NCBI RefSeq assembly: GCF_000092065.1
Contig: NC_009374.1
Span: 372,001-436,000 of the forward strand
Length of the DNA stretch: 64,000 bases
Direction: 5' to 3'
Source: Ostreococcus lucimarinus CCE9901
Lineage: Eukaryota; Chlorophyta; Mamiellophyceae; Mamiellales; Bathycoccaceae
Position 1 is the stretch's first letter; each line of letters starts with the position of its first letter. Position numbers and translations under genes: made by a program. Shown here piece after piece: positions 45,779 through 54,529 of the stretch. The notes beneath the pieces were generated by a model, which searched no databases, was not told the DNA's origin, and saw only the letters and a program-made list of their open reading frames with translations.

Positions 45779-48013
45779 TTATGCGCCGCAGTCGACGGCG
45801 CGCAAGGATGCGGACATCTCGGCCGCCAAATCAAACTTGAATCCGCCCAATCCGTATCCTTCGGCGGCGAAATTGGAGGCGATGTACATGAAGCTTCGCA
45901 CGTTCCATTTCGCCGAGCCGTCGTACGCCATGGAATCGCTCGTCTGAAGATCAGTCGCGACTCGAATATGACTGACGTATCCAGCTGCGATGACTTCAGC
46001 GTTCACGGCGTTGTCGTCTCCGAGGGTGATGGCGACGCGAATCATCTTGAAATACACGTGCTCGACAACAATGAAGAGCCAATCTTTTCTCGTCTTGGAC
46101 GGGCCTGAGTACCCGGAAACGGTGTCCTTTAGGGCGAACGCCTTTCCAAACATGCAGTTGGAAGAGTGGATCGATCTACCGCACATGACACCGTTCTTCA
46201 AGATGAGGCGGCGCACATCCATATCTTCGCCCCATGCGCCCGGGGCAAGAATCATTTGCGGAGACGTCAAAAAGTTTGGCTCGAACAAGACGTTGTGACC
46301 TGTCGGTGGAGCATCGCCGAGAGACAGTTTCGTGTATTCCATGCGAGTGAGTGACGCGGTAAACGCGGTCGTCTCCACGCCTTGCTCGTAGAAAGACGGA
46401 ATGTCGTACCTGGCTGTGTTGCAGTATTGTCGTCCGCAGCCGGTGCCGCTGATTTGCCCAACGTTAGAAGTACCGTATTCGTAACCGGCGCCGGATCGCA
46501 GCGTGTAACGGCGCTTGCCAGAGATCCAAGCCGAAGCCCGTCCGCTCGCGGGATCACGACGAATGGTTATCTGGACCATTTTTATGTAAGCGCGGTAGTA
46601 ATCGCTCGCGGCGATGATCCATTTTTGTTCACTTTTTGAACCGGCATCTTGGCGGAATGTTTCCGCTCGTCCACTCGGATTCATGACCGTCTCACTCGTA
46701 GAATATAATAAGGCGGAAGCCATATTGATGAGACGTGCGTCGTCCACCAAACCAAGATCCATGGGATCGGCCTCAGACGTTCCAGGTTCACCCGTGAACG
46801 GCTGTCGACAGTAGGCTTCGTCCACGTAGTCCTCGGGACACACGCTATCGCAGTCGCCAAAGACGGCTCCGATCGTTGATTGACCCCGATTGAGCGTCAC
46901 GACGCGATTGAAGAACTCCCCATACCGCTGAACGCAACTCTCTCGGCGCAGGGTGGTGCTTGCGCCGATGTCTTTGTAAGAATTCCCCGCGGCGTTCTCA
47001 AGTTCAAAGCCGTATTCGAAATCCACATGCGATGTTGTCACTTCGTATCCGTAGAGTCCGTCCGAAAGTTCCTTGCGTTCCATCTTAATGCGGTTTTTTT
47101 TGGTGAAGAATTTATCTGACTCGAAATTGTGCCTGACGATGTACGCCGCCTTGGGCGCGGAAAACCAGAATTCTCCGCCGGCGACTTTCACTTCCCGTGT
47201 CTTGCACTGCGTATATAATTTGAAAGTGATCGGGTCACGATCAGGAGCTCTCTCGTGCGCGTTTGGGAGAGGCGCCAGAAACGTGTGTCTGCCGTTTACG
47301 ACGTGCCCACGCCAAACATCTTGCTCGCCCAAAGCCGCCGCCGACGCCATCATCGCTCGCTCGACATCCGAGTATCCACGCGGAAACAGTTTCGCACCGA
47401 GTCGAGACGTCGAATTCGTCGAATTCGTCGATGCCTGCGTCGTATCGAGTTCATTTCCTACGACTTCATGTCCTTGAATCTCCTCGTCCGTTCGTTCGCC
47501 GGTTGCCTGGTAGTCGCTTGAGCACTCCGCCTTCAACTTTGCGTTGATCTTCGTCGTCCAGAGTTCGTCGTCCATCGTCGCGTGCGTCGCGTCTTCGCCG
47601 ACATTCGTCGCGCACAGCACCTTTCGTCGCTCGTTAAAATCAACCTTTCCGAAGCAATCGCACTTTGCGAAGCAATCGCTCGCCGAGACCGAGTTCACCG
47701 TCTCGCACGTCCCCGTGCCGTTCGCGAGCCTCGCAACCGCCTCGCGCGTCGGTCCCGCTTCGCACGCCGCCAGGCACGGCACGTCCGCCAGTTGCGACAG
47801 CTGACCCCCTGACACTTCGCCCAGTCGCGCGCGCGCGTCGCCGACGCCTCGCGACGCCATCATCGCGCACGCGACGCCGAAAACGCCGAGCGCACCGCTC
47901 AGAATCGCGCCGAGTCGGCGTCCCGTCGCGCCGTGCGCCGCCGTCGCGCGCGCCGGAGGCGCGCGCAGCAGCGGTGTGCTTTCGCACTCGGGCGCCATGC
48001 CCTCGAGCGCCAT
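45779..48013 (-). CDS. Large type II membrane protein of unknown function
   Basis: 744 residues from the ATG complementary to 48011-48013 (an in-frame upstream ATG at 48139 would leave only 26 bases to the next gene). A short cytosolic N-terminus, MALEGMAPECESTPLLRAP, contains an ESTPLL acidic-dileucine sorting motif. One membrane segment, AILSGALGVFGVACAMMA, is at about residue 40-58. The remainder is predicted lumenal: Cys-containing blocks (CLAACEAGPT, DCFAKCDCFGK), N-glycosylation sequons (NGTG, NSTNST), and repeated beta-rich parts. No enzyme motif is recognised. A vacuolar or lysosomal/Golgi location is inferred from the sorting motif. Confidence 0.82.
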   Translation of the reverse strand: MALEGMAPECESTPLLRAPPARATAAHGATGRRLGAILSGALGVFGVACAMMASRGVGDARARLGEVSGGQLSQLADVPCLAACEAGPTREAVARLANGTGTCETVNSVSASDCFAKCDCFGKVDFNERRKVLCATNVGEDATHATMDDELWTTKINAKLKAECSSDYQATGERTDEEIQGHEVVGNELDTTQASTNSTNSTSRLGAKLFPRGYSDVERAMMASAAALGEQDVWRGHVVNGRHTFLAPLPNAHERAPDRDPITFKLYTQCKTREVKVAGGEFWFSAPKAAYIVRHNFESDKFFTKKNRIKMERKELSDGLYGYEVTTSHVDFEYGFELENAAGNSYKDIGASTTLRRESCVQRYGEFFNRVVTLNRGQSTIGAVFGDCDSVCPEDYVDEAYCRQPFTGEPGTSEADPMDLGLVDDARLINMASALLYSTSETVMNPSGRAETFRQDAGSKSEQKWIIAASDYYRAYIKMVQITIRRDPASGRASAWISGKRRYTLRSGAGYEYGTSNVGQISGTGCGRQYCNTARYDIPSFYEQGVETTAFTASLTRMEYTKLSLGDAPPTGHNVLFEPNFLTSPQMILAPGAWGEDMDVRRLILKNGVMCGRSIHSSNCMFGKAFALKDTVSGYSGPSKTRKDWLFIVVEHVYFKMIRVAITLGDDNAVNAEVIAAGYVSHIRVATDLQTSDSMAYDGSAKWNVRSFMYIASNFAAEGYGLGGFKFDLAAEMSASLRAVDCGA

Positions 48014-48165
48014 GCCCGCCGCGCGCGCCGCGCGCGCCGCGAGTCGGCGAGTCGGCGAGCGCGAGAGTGAAAGCAGGATGTTGGCGACGCGAGTGCGGGA
48101 CTGTTGGCGCACGCACTCGGTAGTTTGGTTCTGTTTCACGTACGCGTGCGTCGATTTCCCGAAGG

Positions 48166-49608
48166 CTAGTAGCTAAGATTTTTCAGGGTCGTGACAAACT
48201 TGGGAAACTTTTCGAACAGGGCGACGGAACAGTGCTCGCGGTCTGTGACAGAGGTGGAGACTCGATCGAAGGCGGAGGCGCCGGAGAGCGACTTGCATTT
48301 TCCCAAGGCTTCCGCCACCGCGCGGCGGTTGAGAATGCCGTTTTCGTACATCCCGAAGAGCGTGAGCACGAACATTTTGAAGAACTCGTCGCTAACTTTC
48401 AGTTTATCGCCATGCACGCGCACGAACGCTTCGCATAGCGAGGGGGCTTCGTAATCCGCGACGCAGCGAAATTTCATCGCGACGTCGTTCCAAGCCTCCA
48501 TGAATGACAGTTCCTCGGTGCTAAAATCCACGAACTCTTCCATGAAGCGTTTGCTTTCCATGATTTCTACGGGAATCAAGTTCTCATCGTCAGAATCTTG
48601 CTCTGGAATCTCTGACATCTCGACGAATGACCTCGAATTGTAAAACGGTCCAAGTGGTTTCTTTGGCGGTTTTGGTTTTGGTTTCGTCGCGGCGGCGCTC
48701 GCCGCCCCATTCGCGTTCTTCTTGCATACCATCGGCTTGAAAGGTAACGCCGCGATTCTTCTCCGTTCTTCTTCTTGCGCGCGTTTGCGCTTCTCTAATT
48801 TTACACGATCGTAGTGATCATCATTCGGCACCGCGCGCCAAACCACCCGCGGCGGCGGCGCCGCTCGCACGTCTCGCTCGTACAACGCGTCGAGCTCCGC
48901 CTTGGTCACTCTCTCTCTAAATACCTCCCTCTTCGACCGTTTCCCTCGATAAAACGAAAACTCCTTATCATTTGCCGTCTGAATATCCGTCTGCGACCGC
49001 AACACGAAGCTCCTATCCGCGGTAAAATTCTCCCCCTTTGGATAAATTCGCACGATGGCTCGCCGTCCCTCCCGTCTCGCGCTGTACCTAAACAAATCAT
49101 GCGACGCCCTCAGGTGCGTCATCAACCCCCGCAAGCCGACGCACACGCATTTACACATATTACACCCGTATCCTCGCACTCTGACTCTCGTCGTGCATCG
49201 ATCGTACTCGTACGTCGTCTCGTATTTTTCCGCGAGTTCGCGTTCGCGCGCCGCCGCGCCGCGCGCCCGCGCGCTTCCTCGCTCATCCCTCGACCCCGCG
49301 CTCGCGCGTTCGACGTGATAACTCAGATTCCGTCGCAAGAACACCTGCCTCGGCGACCGTCGATCGCGAAACTCGCCGTAGACGCTGATCGCGCCCGTGT
49401 ACGTCGCGAAACGCGCGTCCGGCTCGCTCTCCGAGTCCCCGAAACAATCGCTCTCCACGGGCGAGCTCACGGGGTATTCGTCCACGTCGTCCGCGCCCGC
49501 GCTCGCCGACTTGTAGTCCGGTCGCAGCGCGCGACCGTCGAACGTTTTCGACGTCGACGGCGTGTACGCGCTCGGCGCCATGATTGATTTGAAGTTGGCG
49601 TCAAACAA
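48166..49608 (-). CDS. PRC2 subunit Su(z)12/EMF2-like with VEFS box
   Basis: 480 residues. A C2H2 zinc finger is visible: CNMCKCVCVGLRGLMTHLRASH. The C-terminal VEFS box follows: FYNSRSFVEMSEIPEQDSDD, FMEEFVDFSTEELSFMEAWN, KFPKFVTTLKNLS. Su(z)12 holds the E(z) methyltransferase and the WD40 subunit together for H3K27 methylation. The finger-then-VEFS order and the acidic EQDSDDE linker match plant EMF2/VRN2. The rest is basic or Pro/Lys-rich linker. It shares a divergent 159-base promoter with the SR-type gene at 49768. Confidence 0.92.
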   Translation of the reverse strand: MFDANFKSIMAPSAYTPSTSKTFDGRALRPDYKSASAGADDVDEYPVSSPVESDCFGDSESEPDARFATYTGAISVYGEFRDRRSPRQVFLRRNLSYHVERASAGSRDERGSARARGAAARERELAEKYETTYEYDRCTTRVRVRGYGCNMCKCVCVGLRGLMTHLRASHDLFRYSARREGRRAIVRIYPKGENFTADRSFVLRSQTDIQTANDKEFSFYRGKRSKREVFRERVTKAELDALYERDVRAAPPPRVVWRAVPNDDHYDRVKLEKRKRAQEEERRRIAALPFKPMVCKKNANGAASAAATKPKPKPPKKPLGPFYNSRSFVEMSEIPEQDSDDENLIPVEIMESKRFMEEFVDFSTEELSFMEAWNDVAMKFRCVADYEAPSLCEAFVRVHGDKLKVSDEFFKMFVLTLFGMYENGILNRRAVAEALGKCKSLSGASAFDRVSTSVTDREHCSVALFEKFPKFVTTLKNLSY

Positions 49609-49767
49609 TGCGGCACTTCATCGCGCTCGCCCGCGTCGCGCGCGTCGTTTTTCGTCCGCGCGCGCGTCGCGCGACCGCATCGAGGCGTTCACGAGGCGCG
49701 CGACCGATCGCGCGCGCCGCGAAGCGCGTCTGCGAAGCGCGAGAGAACGAGAAGCGCGATTAGTTTG

Positions 49768-50763
49768 ATGGATTGGCGTCGAGCCGACGGTTTCGAAACG
49801 ACGCGGCGTCGCGGCGACGGCGCGACGCGCGCGGCGCCGGCGACGACGTCGCCGGAGACGATGCGATTGGTGTACGCGGACGTCGGCCCGCTGAGCGCGC
49901 GGACGTCGGCGGCGCACGTGAGAGAAATATTCAACGCGGCGAGCGCGACGGTGACGAGCGAGGCGCGCGCGACGAACGGAAGCGCGAGGGAAGGGCGAGC
50001 GCGCGCGTCGAACGCGACGCGAACGTACTTCGCGAGGGTTGGATTCGCGAGCGAGGGCGAACGGGAGCGGGCGATGGCGCGGATGGATGGTGGGGAGATC
50101 GACGGACGAACGGTGCGGCGCGGCGGCGGCGGCGGCGAGCGGTTCGGGAAGGACGCGATGAGCGACGGGGGGCGAAGACGCGAGGAACACGATCGCGCGC
50201 GACCGCGAAACGACGGGCTCGGTGGGCGACGGGACGATCGCGATCGCGACGGTGGCGTGGAGTCGCGTTTCGGCGGCGGCGAGCGTTCGCGAAGGTCTCG
50301 CTCGCGGTCTCCGCCGCGCGGCGATCGCTTCGCGCGCGCGTCGAGACGCGATGAAACCACCGGGCATCGCGACCGTGGCAGATTCAGCGGTGGTTCGCGC
50401 GCGAACGCCGGGCGTGGACGCCGGTCGCCCGCGCCGCCTCGTCGAAGGTCGCGATCGAGGTCGCCGTCTCGTCGCCGCGACGAACGACCGCGCAGTCCCG
50501 GCGCCGGTCGCGATCGAAAACGCCACCGCCGACGATCGAGATCCTCGTCGAGATCTTTAGACGACGATCGTCGCCACCGCGACGCGCGCGATGGGCGCGA
50601 CGGTGGTCGAAGGCGTCGCCGAGACGGTCGAAGACGCCGCGACCGTTCGCTTTCCAGCTCGCTCGAAAGCCGCAGCGACTCGTCCTCGCCGGACGCATCG
50701 CCTAGACGTCACCGCCGCGACGGCGGCGGTCGCTCGCGCCACCGCGCGTCACCTATGCGTTAA
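49768..50763 (+). CDS. RS-domain RNA-binding protein (RNPS1/SR-like)
   Basis: 331 residues. An RRM-like domain at about 30-115 (RLVYADVGPLSARTSAAHVR, FNAASATVTSE, YFARVGFASEGERERAMARM) is followed by an Arg/Ser/Asp-rich tail with many RS and RSRS repeats (SRRSRSRSPPRGDR). This is the layout of splicing factors and of the exon-junction component RNPS1; the RNP1 aromatic pattern is partly kept. Whether it is RNPS1 or another SR protein cannot be decided. The ATG at 49768 is the first; the frame before it starts at a TTG. Confidence 0.75.
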   Translation: MDWRRADGFETTRRRGDGATRAAPATTSPETMRLVYADVGPLSARTSAAHVREIFNAASATVTSEARATNGSAREGRARASNATRTYFARVGFASEGERERAMARMDGGEIDGRTVRRGGGGGERFGKDAMSDGGRRREEHDRARPRNDGLGGRRDDRDRDGGVESRFGGGERSRRSRSRSPPRGDRFARASRRDETTGHRDRGRFSGGSRANAGRGRRSPAPPRRRSRSRSPSRRRDERPRSPGAGRDRKRHRRRSRSSSRSLDDDRRHRDARDGRDGGRRRRRDGRRRRDRSLSSSLESRSDSSSPDASPRRHRRDGGGRSRHRASPMR

Positions 50764-50939
50764 TAGCACACGTTTCTTTCAGCGCGCGCGCGTCGACCGA
50801 ACCGTCGCGACGACGTCCCGTCTCGTCGACTCGCGCGCGCGCGCGAAAACCAACAGACGCAAACCGTCGTCACACCCAGTCGCGCGCGTCGACGGCGCGC
50901 TCGTCGCCGCCGCTCGATCGCGAACGCGCAGCGCGCGCG

Positions 50940-51959
50940 ATGCCACCCGTGGACGCCAGAGACGACGTCGTCGAAGCCGCCGCCGGCACGCTCGGCGCGT
51001 TATTAGCGCTCGTGACCACGTACCCACTCATCACCCTGAACACGCGACAACACGTCACGCGACGCCGCGAACGCGACGGCGACGACGGCGACGACGCGCC
51101 GAGCACGTCCTCGCTTTCGTCCATGTACGACGGCATCGAACCCGCGCTGGTCGGGACGGCGTGCAGCCAAGCGGTGTACAACTACTGGTACTCGCGCGCG
51201 AACGGGACGTATCGAGCGAGACGCGGAAGGGACGCCACGGGGGCGGCGAGCTTGGCGATCGCGTCGTTCGCGGGATGCGTGAACGTGCTGATGACGCTGC
51301 CGATATGGACGATCGTGACGAAGATGCAAGCGGACGTGCGAAGGCGAGAGAACGATCGGGATGACGGGGAGGAGGCGGCGTCGGTCGAGCGGGACGTCGA
51401 CGCGGAGACGGCGGCGGCGAAGCTACGATCGGCGACGAGTGAAGGAGGGAAGAAAAACGGAGATCAAAACGGGAGCGGGAAGAAGAAACGTTCGTTCTTC
51501 GACATCGCGCGCGAGGTGGTACGGGATGGTGGCGTGTGCGGATTATGGCAAGGGTTGACCCCGTCGCTCGTCATGGTGGCGAATCCCGCGTTGCAGTACG
51601 CGTTTTACGAAACCGTCGCCAAGTGGAGGCTCAAACGCGATCGTAAAACGACGTTAAGCGCGCCTGAAATTTTTGTATTCGGCGCGTGCGCCAAATTTGG
51701 CGCCACGATGTTAACCTACCCCTTGATGGTCGTCAAATCTCGTCTCCAAGTCGTCTCCAAAGACATGGCGGACGACCGCATGCGCTACCGCGGCACAGCG
51801 CACGCCGTCCGATGCATGGCAGCCGAGGAAGGTTTGGGCGTTTTTTACAAGGGCATCGAAACCAAGCTGACACAGACCATCCTAGCCGCCGCGTTGATGT
51901 TCACCGTGAAGGAGAAGCTCGCCGAGAGCGTCTACGCCGCGCGTCGCGTCCTCGTCTAG
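50940..51959 (+). CDS. SLC25 carrier, peroxisomal nucleotide type (PMP34/PNC-like)
   Basis: 339 residues with three carrier repeats. First: GALLALVTTYPLITLNTRQ (the P-x-[DE]-x-x-[KR] core reads YPLITLNTR). Second: MTLPIWTIVTKMQ. Third: LTYPLMVVKSRLQV followed by YRGTAHAVRCMAAEEGLG and GIETKLTQTILAAALMF. These changed matrix-side motifs (PLITLNTR, PIWTIVTK, PLMVVKSR) are typical of peroxisomal adenine nucleotide or NAD carriers and their relatives. An acidic insert of about 60 residues lies between repeats two and three. Substrate is inferred. Confidence 0.87.
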   Translation: MPPVDARDDVVEAAAGTLGALLALVTTYPLITLNTRQHVTRRRERDGDDGDDAPSTSSLSSMYDGIEPALVGTACSQAVYNYWYSRANGTYRARRGRDATGAASLAIASFAGCVNVLMTLPIWTIVTKMQADVRRRENDRDDGEEAASVERDVDAETAAAKLRSATSEGGKKNGDQNGSGKKKRSFFDIAREVVRDGGVCGLWQGLTPSLVMVANPALQYAFYETVAKWRLKRDRKTTLSAPEIFVFGACAKFGATMLTYPLMVVKSRLQVVSKDMADDRMRYRGTAHAVRCMAAEEGLGVFYKGIETKLTQTILAAALMFTVKEKLAESVYAARRVLV

Positions 51960-52045
51960 CTGATCTTCATCAGTGCGCTGTAATATTACAAGAAAGACAT
52001 GAATGAATGAAAGAAATGAATGCACGTTTGCCCTCGTCATCGTCG

Positions 52046-52813
52046 CTAAAACCATTCCTGAAAGTCTATCGGAGCGTCGCACGCCGGGCACGTGTCGTCT
52101 CGCGACTGCACCGCCAAGTACTCTTGCCACTCCAAAATGCACGCCAAGTGGAAGTGGTGTCCACATCGAAGCGTTATCTTCGGATTCTCGGCCTCGTATT
52201 CCTCGAAACACGTCGGACAGGAGTTATCGTAATCTTCCGTCTCACTCCTGTGCGACTTTCTCGGCTCGCGCTCGCTCGATTTAATCCGCGCGAACTCGCG
52301 CTTAATCTCCGTCAAGTTGACCCCTCGCACGTCCGCCGTACTGAGACTCACGCTCGCCGCGCGTCGATGACCGATCGCGTCCTCATCCCTCGACATCATT
52401 TTTTCACCGTCACCGCTCGCCAATTCTCTCGCCGATCCACCGTTCGCGTCCTCCGCGCTCCCCTTGGCTCGCTCGACTTTCGCCTCGCGTCCCCGTCCCG
52501 TGCCGTCTCCCTCTCTTCGCATCATCCTCGACGCCCTCGGCGGCGCGCTCGTCGATCGCGCGTGTCCGTACGCCATCAGCGCATCGTCCGCGAGCGCGCC
52601 GTCGCTCCGTTTCGCGTGTTCACGCAGCAAATACGAGGAATCGAGCGCGCAGAGTTCGGCGCTTTCGGTCGTCGTCGTCGTCGTCGCGCTCGCGTCGTCG
52701 GCGCGCGCGTAGCCGCGCTCGGCGCGTCGGTCGAGCGCGTCGTCGTCGTCGTCGTCGTCGTAGCGCGTTCGCGCGCGAGGCGCGACGACGTCGTCGTCGC
52801 CGCAGCACCACAT
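52046..52813 (-). CDS. RING-H2 E3 ubiquitin ligase
   Basis: 255 residues. The RING-H2 finger is at the C-terminus: CPTCFEEYEAENPKITLRCG, then HHFHLACILEWQE and CPACDAPIDF, giving C-C-C-H-H-C-C-C ligands. The preceding VNLTEIKREFARIKSSE block and the PTC-EEY opening resemble a plant RING-H2 group with an N-terminal low-complexity region. The N-terminus MWCCGDDD could be lipid-modified or bind metal; that is a guess. The long central part is Arg/Asp/Ser-rich and likely disordered. Confidence 0.9.
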   Translation of the reverse strand: MWCCGDDDVVAPRARTRYDDDDDDDALDRRAERGYARADDASATTTTTTESAELCALDSSYLLREHAKRSDGALADDALMAYGHARSTSAPPRASRMMRREGDGTGRGREAKVERAKGSAEDANGGSARELASGDGEKMMSRDEDAIGHRRAASVSLSTADVRGVNLTEIKREFARIKSSEREPRKSHRSETEDYDNSCPTCFEEYEAENPKITLRCGHHFHLACILEWQEYLAVQSRDDTCPACDAPIDFQEWF

Positions 52814-52948
52814 CGCCGACGGAATGTGACGCGTCGACCGGAGAAGACGCCTCGAAATCGAGCGCGAGAGAAGAGACGCGCGTCGGTCGAGGAGCGATGA
52901 CGCGCGCGACGTCGAGACGGTGCGATCGATGCGATGCGTTCAGTGAGA

Positions 52949-54220
52949 TCACAATGGGGCGAAGAACAAGTCCGGGGACAGGAACGCGCGCTGGGCGACG
53001 ACGCCGAGGGCGAGCAGGACGCCGTGGACGACGTGATAGCGCACGGCTAAATACTTGGTGTAGAACAGGTCTTCGATCGCGCCGGCGTCGGCGCGGTCTT
53101 GAGCGAAATCGACGATGTGCCGAGCGAGGGGGTAGGTGATGATTAAGCCGAAGACGGCGGTGTAGGGAAGCCAACCGGCGGCGGCGAGGGTGGCGATGGT
53201 GGCGTAGTGCGCGCCGATGAGGTTGTCGGCGACGAGGAGGGCTCCGGGTAAACCGAGGCGAACGACGGGACTGAGCTTGCCCGCCGCGCGATCGCCTTGC
53301 TCTTGATGGAAGTGTGAGGTGAACAGAATGAACGCCGTCGTGCATCCGAGCAAGATGGCGACGCTGGCCACGATGGCTGGGACGGTGACCGCCGCGCCGC
53401 CGGCGGCTTTTCCCGCCATGGCGATGTAAAACGCGACCGTCGCCAAAGGCCCGAACGCGGTGAAACAAAGCGGCTCGCCTAATCCTTTATACGATAACCT
53501 GAACGGCGGTCCTTGGTACGCGTATCCGAGCGCCACCGCCGCGACGAGCGCGCGCCACGACGTCGGATTCCCGCTCGCCTCGCACGCGCTCCACAACGCC
53601 GCGGCGCCGCCGACGAGACACCCGATCGCGATCGCGTGCACCGCGCGCACATTTCCATCCATCAATCGCACGATCGATTCCGGTTTCCTCGCGTCGACGT
53701 TCGTCTCCGAATCGAACGCGTCGTTTGACAAATTCAACCACGCGACGGTCGCCGTCGCCCCCGCGGCGAGCGTCCCCGCGTGCCTCCAATCCACGAATCC
53801 AAACTGACAATACGTCAACGCCGCCGCGCACAACAGCGGTATCCACGCCACGGCGTACATCGGCAGCTTCACCGCGCGCCACCACAACTCCAACCCGCGA
53901 TTCGCCGCCGCCTTCGTCGCCGCGCGTCTCGCCCGCGCCGCCTCCTCGTCGAAGCTCTCTCCCGCGCCCAGCGCGCCCGCGCGCGACGTCCGCGTCGCGA
54001 TTTCTTTCCCTCCCTCTCCCCTCGCGCGCCCGTTTTCCCTCGCGCGTCGCGCGCGCGCCTGGAATTCCCATCGCTCGCCGCCGCCGCCGATTCTCGTCGC
54101 GCGCCGTTCGACGTCCCGCGTCGTCGCGCGCCCGCGTCGCGATCGATCGGCGCGGACGCGGTCGACGCGCGCCGCGCATCGCGCCGCGCTCGCGCGTCGC
54201 GTCGCGCTCGCGATCCGCAT
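52949..54220 (-). CDS. MENA: 1,4-dihydroxy-2-naphthoate phytyltransferase (MenA/ABC4)
   Basis: 423 residues. Prenylates DHNA in phylloquinone (vitamin K1) synthesis for photosystem I. A long transit-like N-terminus (about 110 residues) precedes KLPMYAVAWIPLLCAAALTY. UbiA-family motifs are LNLSNDAFDSETNVD (first Asp-rich), LGYAYQGPPFRLSYKGLGE, a MenA-type TSHFHQEQGDRAAGK (the second motif), and multiple hydrophobic segments, DFAQDRADA near the end. The HFHQ block distinguishes MenA from tocopherol prenyltransferases. The ATG complementary to 54218-54220 is preferred over the longer frame reaching 54367. Confidence 0.92.
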   Translation of the reverse strand: MRIASATRRASAARCAARVDRVRADRSRRGRATTRDVERRATRIGGGGERWEFQARARRARENGRARGEGGKEIATRTSRAGALGAGESFDEEAARARRAATKAAANRGLELWWRAVKLPMYAVAWIPLLCAAALTYCQFGFVDWRHAGTLAAGATATVAWLNLSNDAFDSETNVDARKPESIVRLMDGNVRAVHAIAIGCLVGGAAALWSACEASGNPTSWRALVAAVALGYAYQGPPFRLSYKGLGEPLCFTAFGPLATVAFYIAMAGKAAGGAAVTVPAIVASVAILLGCTTAFILFTSHFHQEQGDRAAGKLSPVVRLGLPGALLVADNLIGAHYATIATLAAAGWLPYTAVFGLIITYPLARHIVDFAQDRADAGAIEDLFYTKYLAVRYHVVHGVLLALGVVAQRAFLSPDLFFAPL

Positions 54221-54529
54221 CGCGTCGACGTGTCGCGGCGACGACGCGGCCGACGATTCGATCGGTCGGTCCCCTGGATATCGTCTATTTGACGTCTCAC
54301 TGAAACACCATACGAAAATATTCGGACATCCGGTACTATCCAGAAAAGTCGCGCGAAACGTGCGCATCGTGCGATGCGTGAAGCCGATCTATATAGAGCG
54401 CGCGCGCGATAAATCGTCGACGCGCCGCGGCGCTTCCGAAGCGCCGCGGCGTCGCCGGCGCGAGTCGGCGTCGCGCGACGCGCGCGCGCGCGAGCGCCGA
54501 CGGCGCGTCGCGAACGCCGCGTCGCGTCG
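54221..54529. promoter_or_regulatory. Divergent MENA/Popeye-like intergenic region with repeated motif
   Basis: 309 bases without a gene. ATTCGGACATCCGG at 54320-54333 is a one-mismatch copy of the motif found at three other divergent promoters in the window. A GATCTATATAGAGCGC TATA-like element lies at about 54388-54402. Confidence 0.5.

Noticed and set aside
49618-50526. 302-codon minus-strand frame
   Set aside because: Antisense of the RS-rich gene; the repeats of Arg, Ser and Pro come from RS codons read backwards.
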